Below, piece by piece: positions 59,638-64,000 of a stretch of 64,000 nt of DNA. The stretch's first letter is position 1. Each line of letters starts with the position of its first letter. Source of the DNA: Mycolicibacter sp. MU0102 (lineage in GTDB: Bacteria; Actinomycetota; Actinomycetes; Mycobacteriales; Mycobacteriaceae); NCBI RefSeq assembly GCF_963378105.1, contig NZ_OY726398.1, forward strand, positions 124,001 to 188,000, read 5' to 3'. The notes beneath the pieces are model-generated. The model did not search any database and was not told where the DNA came from. It worked only from the letters and a program-made list of their open reading frames with translations. The position numbers and the translations under genes were made by a program.

Positions 59638-61179
59638 ATGCAGATTCGCGAACACCTCGATGCCGAGAACCCGGCCGTCATCCTGCACCCCTCGGGCACT
59701 GTCGTCACCTTCGGTGAGTTGGAAGCCCGGGCGAACCGGTTGGCGCACTTCTTCCGGGCCGCGGGGCTGGTCGAGGGCGACGTCGTCGCGATCATCATGG
59801 AGAACAACGAGCACATCCACGCCGCGATGTGGGCGGCGCGGCGCAGCGGCCTGTACTACGTGCCGATCAACACCCACCTCACCGCTGCCGAAGCCGCGTA
59901 CATCATCGACAACAGCAATGCCAAGGCGATCATCGGCTCGGCCGCGCTGCGCCAAACCTGCGCGGACCTGGCCGAATACTCCCCCGCAAGCGGGAGGGAC
60001 CCCCAGCCGGCCGGCCTGCCCGAGCTGCTGCTGATCGCCGATGGCGACCTGGACGGCTGGCAGCGTTACCCGGAATGTGTTGCCGACCAACCGGATACAC
60101 CTATCGACGACGAAATCGAGGGTGATCTGCTGCAGTACTCGTCGGGCACCACCGGGCGACCCAAAGGCATCAAACGTCCGCTGCCGCACCTGCCCCCGAC
60201 CGAGGTGCCGGGACTGATGGCGATGCTGGTCTCGGTATGGATGGGCCCGGGTTCGGTCTATCTGAGCCCCGCCCCGCTGTATCACACCGCGCCGTCGGTG
60301 TGGTCGATGCAAGTGCAGGCAGCCGGGCTGACCACCGTCGTCATGGAGAAGTTCGACGCCGAGTCCGCACTCGACGCCATCCAGCGCTATCACGTCACAC
60401 ACGGGCAGTTCGTGCCCGCGCACTTCACCCGGATGCTGAAACTTCCTGCGGACGTGCGGGACTCATACGACGTCTCCAGCCTCAAGCGGGTCATGCACGC
60501 CGCCGCGCCGTGCCCGGTGGAGATCAAGCAGCAGATGATCGACTGGTGGGGGCCGATCGTCGATGAGTACTACGCCTCATCGGAGGCGCACGGCTCCACG
60601 CTGATCAGTGCCGACGAATGGCTCAAGCACCCCGGCTCGGTGGGCAAGGCGATGTTCGGTGCGGTGCACATTCTCGACGAGGACGGCAACGAGTTGCCGG
60701 CCGGGCAGTCCGGTGAGATCTACTTCGAGGGCGGCAACGCTTTCGAGTACCTCAACGATCCGGACAAGACCGCGAAATCGCGCCACGCGCAGGGCTGGAC
60801 GACCGTCGGCGACGTCGGCTACCTCGACGACGAGGGCTACCTGTACCTCACCGACCGGCGCCACCACATGATCATCTCCGGCGGGGTGAACATCTACCCG
60901 CAGGAAGCGGAGAACCTGCTCATCACGCACCCGAAGGTGTTGGACGCCGCAGTGTTCGGGATCCCCGACGACGAGATGGGCCAGAGCGTGAAGGCGGCCG
61001 TGCAGACCGTCGACCCGGCCGACGCCACGCCCGCGTTCGCCGCGGAACTACTCGATTGGGTGCGGAATCGCTTGGCGCACTACAAATGTCCGCGGTCGAT
61101 CGCGTTCGAGGAGCAGTTGCCCCGCACCGACACCGGCAAGCTCTACAAGAACGAACTGGTGGCCAAGTATTCGGCGTGA
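59638..61179 (+). CDS. fadD4: Acyl-CoA synthetase (FadD4-like)
   Basis: This 513-residue AMP-forming acyl-CoA ligase has the ATP-binding YSSGTTGRPKG (about 162-172), the adenylate site YYASSEAHGS, the hinge YLTDRRHHMIISGGVNIYP, and the catalytic Lys in DTGKLYKNEL. It activates a fatty or carboxylic acid with CoA; the chain length is unknown. Synteny with pckA suggests FadD4. A 28-base repeat-like element is inserted in frame near residue 118. The protein starts at 59638, immediately after a leaderless-type promoter. Confidence 0.87.
   Translation: MQIREHLDAENPAVILHPSGTVVTFGELEARANRLAHFFRAAGLVEGDVVAIIMENNEHIHAAMWAARRSGLYYVPINTHLTAAEAAYIIDNSNAKAIIGSAALRQTCADLAEYSPASGRDPQPAGLPELLLIADGDLDGWQRYPECVADQPDTPIDDEIEGDLLQYSSGTTGRPKGIKRPLPHLPPTEVPGLMAMLVSVWMGPGSVYLSPAPLYHTAPSVWSMQVQAAGLTTVVMEKFDAESALDAIQRYHVTHGQFVPAHFTRMLKLPADVRDSYDVSSLKRVMHAAAPCPVEIKQQMIDWWGPIVDEYYASSEAHGSTLISADEWLKHPGSVGKAMFGAVHILDEDGNELPAGQSGEIYFEGGNAFEYLNDPDKTAKSRHAQGWTTVGDVGYLDDEGYLYLTDRRHHMIISGGVNIYPQEAENLLITHPKVLDAAVFGIPDDEMGQSVKAAVQTVDPADATPAFAAELLDWVRNRLAHYKCPRSIAFEEQLPRTDTGKLYKNELVAKYSA
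59979..60006 (+). repeat. GC-rich hairpin repeat inserted in frame in fadD4
   Basis: CTCCCCCGCAAGCGGGAGGG followed by ACCCCCAG has a CTCCCGC/GCGGGAG-type hairpin. It resembles a short dispersed mycobacterial repeat as I remember it. It encodes SPASGRDPQ in a loop before the ATP site without breaking the frame. Confidence 0.45.
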
Positions 61180-61200
61180 TGCCGGCCCGTCGCGGCGAGG

Positions 61201-62538
61201 TTAGGACGCGTCGCCCGGCTGCCCGGGGGCGCCTTGACTGCCGGCCTGCCCGTGCACGGTGCCCGGTCCGGCGGCGCCGCCAGGGCCGCCTGCACCGGCG
61301 GTAGACCCGTCGCCCCCATTGCCGCCCGCGCCGCCGTTGCCGCCGTCACCGCCGAAGCCGACCCCGTGGCCGCCGTCGCCGCCATGGCCGCCGGCCCCGC
61401 CGGTCCCGGCGGCGCCAAGGGCGTCGCCGCCGTCGCCCGCCGTACCGCCGTTGCCTCCGTCGCTGCCGCTGCTGCCGACTATCACCGGGGTGGCACCGCC
61501 GCCGGTCCCGCCGTCACCGCCGCGGCCGCCCCGGCTGCCGGTTCCGGTGGCCGTGCCGCCGTCGCCGCCGTGACCGCCCTGCCCGCCGCCGGCCGCGTCG
61601 CCGCTGCCGCCGATTCTGCCGCCGTCACCTCCATTGCCCCCGGACCCGCCGGCAGTGCTGTTGCCGGTCGCCGACCCGCCGTGGCCCCCGATGCCGCCCG
61701 CGCCTCCGCCGCCGGCCAGCTGGCCGCCGTCGCCTCCCCGGCCGCCGCTTCCTCCGGACCCGGCCGTCCTGCCGTCGCCCACGGCGGCGCCACCGTTGCC
61801 ACCATCACCGCCGGCGCCCCCGCTGCCGTACAGGTAGTTGCTGTCGCCGCCGTTACCACCGTTGCCGGCCGAACCGCCGTCTTCGGCGCCCTCGCCGCCG
61901 TGCCCGCCATTGCCGCCGTTGCCCCACACTTCGCCGCCATTGCCGCCGCTACCGCCGTCGGCGCCCAGCCCACCTGCGCCGCCGTCACCGCCGTTGCCGA
62001 ACAGGCCGGCATTGCCGCCGTTACCAGCAGCGACACCCGCGAGGGTCGACGACCAACCGTTACCCCCGTCGCCGAACCACAGGCCGCCGGAACCACCGTC
62101 TGGGTGGTCCGCGGTCCCATCGGCACCGTTGCAGATCACTCCGCAGCCGCCGTCGGCCAGCGGTGCGAACAGTGGGTTTACCAGGTTGTCGAACAACTGG
62201 CCGGCCGGACTGTCGAGCCAGTCCTGCATGGACTCGTGCAGCCACTCGTAGAGACCGGCCGTACCGGAGGCGTCGGCGGCCAGCGCCAGCACGTCGCTGC
62301 CGCTGGGATCTGGGCTCGCCAAGCTCCAAACAGTGGGATCCAGCCAGGCCAGGCCCGCGGTCGATGCGCCCGTGTCTTGGTCCGTCAAGCCGAGAAGCGG
62401 GTTGAGCAGATCGGCGATCCAATCGAACTCGTCCGCGCGTGCGCCAGGGGCCGAACCGATCGGAGCCAGGCCGAACGCGGCCAGTGCTGCCAGCGCGGGA
62501 ACGGTCCGTCGCGTGGCCTTACTGCGGTGAAGCGGCAT
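61201..62538 (-). CDS. Secreted PGRS-like glycine-rich protein without PE domain
   Basis: This is a 445-residue protein. Residues 1-36 are a Sec-type signal (cleavage near GARA), 37-150 a non-repetitive domain, and 150-445 consist of Gly-Gly-X/Asn-Gly-Gly PGRS repeats. There is no PE domain, so it differs from classical PE_PGRS proteins. The domain before the repeats includes two Cys (GGCGVICNGADG) and GGLWFGDGGNGW, shared with the divergent gene at 62816. PGRS regions may fold as polyglycine-II sheets and bind calcium; a role at the cell surface is an inference. About 280 bases of AT-richer DNA separate the pair. Confidence 0.85.
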   Translation of the reverse strand: MPLHRSKATRRTVPALAALAAFGLAPIGSAPGARADEFDWIADLLNPLLGLTDQDTGASTAGLAWLDPTVWSLASPDPSGSDVLALAADASGTAGLYEWLHESMQDWLDSPAGQLFDNLVNPLFAPLADGGCGVICNGADGTADHPDGGSGGLWFGDGGNGWSSTLAGVAAGNGGNAGLFGNGGDGGAGGLGADGGSGGNGGEVWGNGGNGGHGGEGAEDGGSAGNGGNGGDSNYLYGSGGAGGDGGNGGAAVGDGRTAGSGGSGGRGGDGGQLAGGGGAGGIGGHGGSATGNSTAGGSGGNGGDGGRIGGSGDAAGGGQGGHGGDGGTATGTGSRGGRGGDGGTGGGATPVIVGSSGSDGGNGGTAGDGGDALGAAGTGGAGGHGGDGGHGVGFGGDGGNGGAGGNGGDGSTAGAGGPGGAAGPGTVHGQAGSQGAPGQPGDAS

Positions 62539-62815
62539 TACTGAGCAACCTTTCGGGAGCGCGTCGCGCGAAGCGGGCGGAAGGCGCCCGTCCGGCTGGA
62601 CCTTTTGCAGCAGTTCGGTCCGTAGCCGAGAAATGACTCATGGTCTCCCTAGGCTACTAAACCAACCCATTGGTATGACTTTATAGCACTTTACCGTATG
62701 TTCATGTGGACAACGGTCGGCTTGAAGGCTACCGTCAAGCACTGTAGGGGGACGGGCACAGATTCTCTTAAGCCCAAACAAAGTCTTAGTCAAGTTCAGA
62801 AGGGGCGGGCCAACG

Positions 62816-64000
62816 GTGGCACATATTCGGCGCGGTAGTCAGAACACTCAATCGGCAGCGCGGCGACGCGACCGTGCGATCGGGGCGGCAGCCTCGGTCG
62901 GGGCCTTCTTGGCGTTCGGAATGGCGCCCCTGGCGGCCGCTCCGTCTGCGCAGGCCGACGACTTCGGCCTCGACGCGTTCTGGGACATGTTCGGCGTCGG
63001 CGACAGCAACACCACGGGATTCGACCTGTTCGACGTCTCCGCGTGGGGTGTCCCGGGCGCTGCCGACGGTGGCCTGTACGACGCTGACTTTGCCCAGATG
63101 TGGCAGGACAGCTTCTACCTCCCGCTGCACGCCATGATGCAGGACTGGATCAACAGCGACTTCGGATCGAGCGTTAACGGTGTGGTCAACCAGCTCTTCG
63201 CGCCGTTCACCGATGGCTTCTGCGGGATGATCTGCAACGGCGCGGACGGCACCGAGACCAGCGTGGACGGCCGGGCCGGCGGGTTGTGGTTCGGCGACGG
63301 CGGTAACGGCTGGGCCTCGAACCTCGAGGGCATTGCCGGTGGTAACGGCGGGCACGCCGGCGGTATCGGAAACGGCGGTGACGGAGGCGTGGGCGGCCTG
63401 GGCGCCGACGGCGGAAACGGGGGCCACGGCGGCGAGATGTGGGGCAACGGCGGCGACGGTGGCGCCGGCGGTAACGGCACCGCCACGTTGGACGCGGGTA
63501 ACGGCGGCAACGGTGGCTCGTCGGGTCAGGCCCAGGACCTCTTAGGCATGGGCGCCTGGGGCAACGGCGGCAACGGTGGGGCCGGCGGCGCCGGCTGGAC
63601 CGGTACCAACGGCTCCGCGGGAAGCGGTTCCGGGGGCGCCGGGGGTGACGGTGTGGCCGGTGGCAACGCCGGCAACGGTGGCGCTGGCGGCGCCGGCTCC
63701 TCCTATGTCGGCATCGGAGGCAACGGCGGCGCGGGCGGTGTCGGTGGCGCCGGCGGCAGTGGCGGCAACGGCGCGGCCGGTGACGGTGGCACCTTCGCCA
63801 ACAACGGTTCTGGAGACGGCGCCGGCGGCGGCAACGGTGGCAACGGTGCCGTCGGCGGCAAGGGCGGTGTCGGTGGTGCTGCCGGTAACGGCGGCTCCGC
63901 CAACGGCATGGTCGGTGTCAACGGCGACGGCGGCCTCGGTGGTAACGGCGGCCTCGGTGGCGACGGCGGTACCGGCGCTGCCGGCTTGGCGGTGAACGGC
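62816..64000 (+). CDS. Secreted PGRS-like glycine-rich protein, 5' part (runs off the window)
   Basis: The frame is open for 395 codons to the last base. The GTG at 62816 has AAGGGG about twelve bases upstream. A signal peptide (about 10-48, SAQA) leads into a domain with TDGFCGMICNGADG and GGLWFGDGGNGW, then PGRS repeats. The N-terminal domain is clearly homologous to that of the divergent gene, with the same C-x3-C motif, so the two are duplicates. PE and PPE domains are absent. The 3' end and full length are unknown. Confidence 0.85.
   Translation, partial: MAHIRRGSQNTQSAARRRDRAIGAAASVGAFLAFGMAPLAAAPSAQADDFGLDAFWDMFGVGDSNTTGFDLFDVSAWGVPGAADGGLYDADFAQMWQDSFYLPLHAMMQDWINSDFGSSVNGVVNQLFAPFTDGFCGMICNGADGTETSVDGRAGGLWFGDGGNGWASNLEGIAGGNGGHAGGIGNGGDGGVGGLGADGGNGGHGGEMWGNGGDGGAGGNGTATLDAGNGGNGGSSGQAQDLLGMGAWGNGGNGGAGGAGWTGTNGSAGSGSGGAGGDGVAGGNAGNGGAGGAGSSYVGIGGNGGAGGVGGAGGSGGNGAAGDGGTFANNGSGDGAGGGNGGNGAVGGKGGVGGAAGNGGSANGMVGVNGDGGLGGNGGLGGDGGTGAAGLAVNG

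Noticed and set aside
61234..62544. Plus-strand frame of 436 codons opposite the PGRS-like gene
   Set aside because: Antisense of GGX repeats gives an Ala/Pro/Val-rich pseudo-protein. The minus strand has signal peptide, domain and repeats.

Overview
The window is high-GC actinobacterial DNA from the genus Mycobacterium in the broad sense. It carries an mce1-type operon, MmpL3 and MmpL11, the mycobacterial metallothionein MymT, RicR, Zmp1 and PGRS-type glycine-rich proteins. From remembered protein families, the gene order follows the M. tuberculosis chromosome from about Rv0168 to Rv0214, with blocks gained and lost. The two PGRS-like proteins have a Sec signal instead of a PE domain. That suggests a non-tuberculous species, perhaps near the M. 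terrae group, but this is an inference.

Layout. Positions 1-9451 (+) hold the 3' part of mce1 (mce1B fragment, C, D, lprK/E, F) and four Mce-associated membrane (Mas) genes, almost all overlapping by 1-4 nt. At 9462 there is a YoaK/DUF1275 membrane protein. Positions 20723-10142 (-) hold a complete second mce operon (yrbEA, yrbEB, mceA-F), followed by a Mas gene and an Mpt64-like secreted protein. Positions 20724-24574 hold a divergent secreted protein, another Mas gene, a 54-bp minisatellite, a phosphodiester glycosidase and the pirin gene (Rv0181c position). Positions 24699-27169 hold an alpha/beta-hydrolase with a helical N-terminal domain plus an LppA-type lipoprotein. Positions 27174-31317 hold an NDMA-type alcohol dehydrogenase under a KstR-like operator, a short-chain dehydrogenase, the monoacylglycerol lipase Rv0183, and Rv0184/Rv0185. 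Positions 31377-33366 hold a TNT-domain toxin with the same N-terminal domain as the hydrolase, plus an Imm61-like immunity gene.

Positions 33477-37698 are a copper locus: mymT and a DUF305-ricR operon, each behind a RicR-type operator, with an O-methyltransferase, an SPW protein and ilvD between them. Positions 37778-50522 hold an MFS carrier, L,D-transpeptidase, Zmp1, OmamA/OmamB, an XRE regulator, MmpL11, the Rv0203 haemophore, a flippase-like membrane protein and an AI-2E family permease. Positions 50482-59494 hold MmpL3, an NYN protein, TrmB, a dynamin-like pair and PckA. Positions 59638-64000 hold FadD4 and two divergent PGRS-like secreted proteins, the last running off the window.

How the genes fit together. 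The main theme is envelope lipid traffic: two Mce importers, Mas/Omam stabilisers, MmpL3/MmpL11, a lipase, alcohol and short-chain dehydrogenases, an acyl-CoA synthetase and gluconeogenic PckA. Two smaller systems stand out. One is a copper response (two operators, MymT, DUF305, RicR). The other is a pair of putative secreted effectors with nearly the same N-terminal module, different C-terminal enzymes, and a different small partner gene after each. I judge the effector pair the most interesting content. No tRNA, rRNA, CRISPR array or insertion sequence was recognised.
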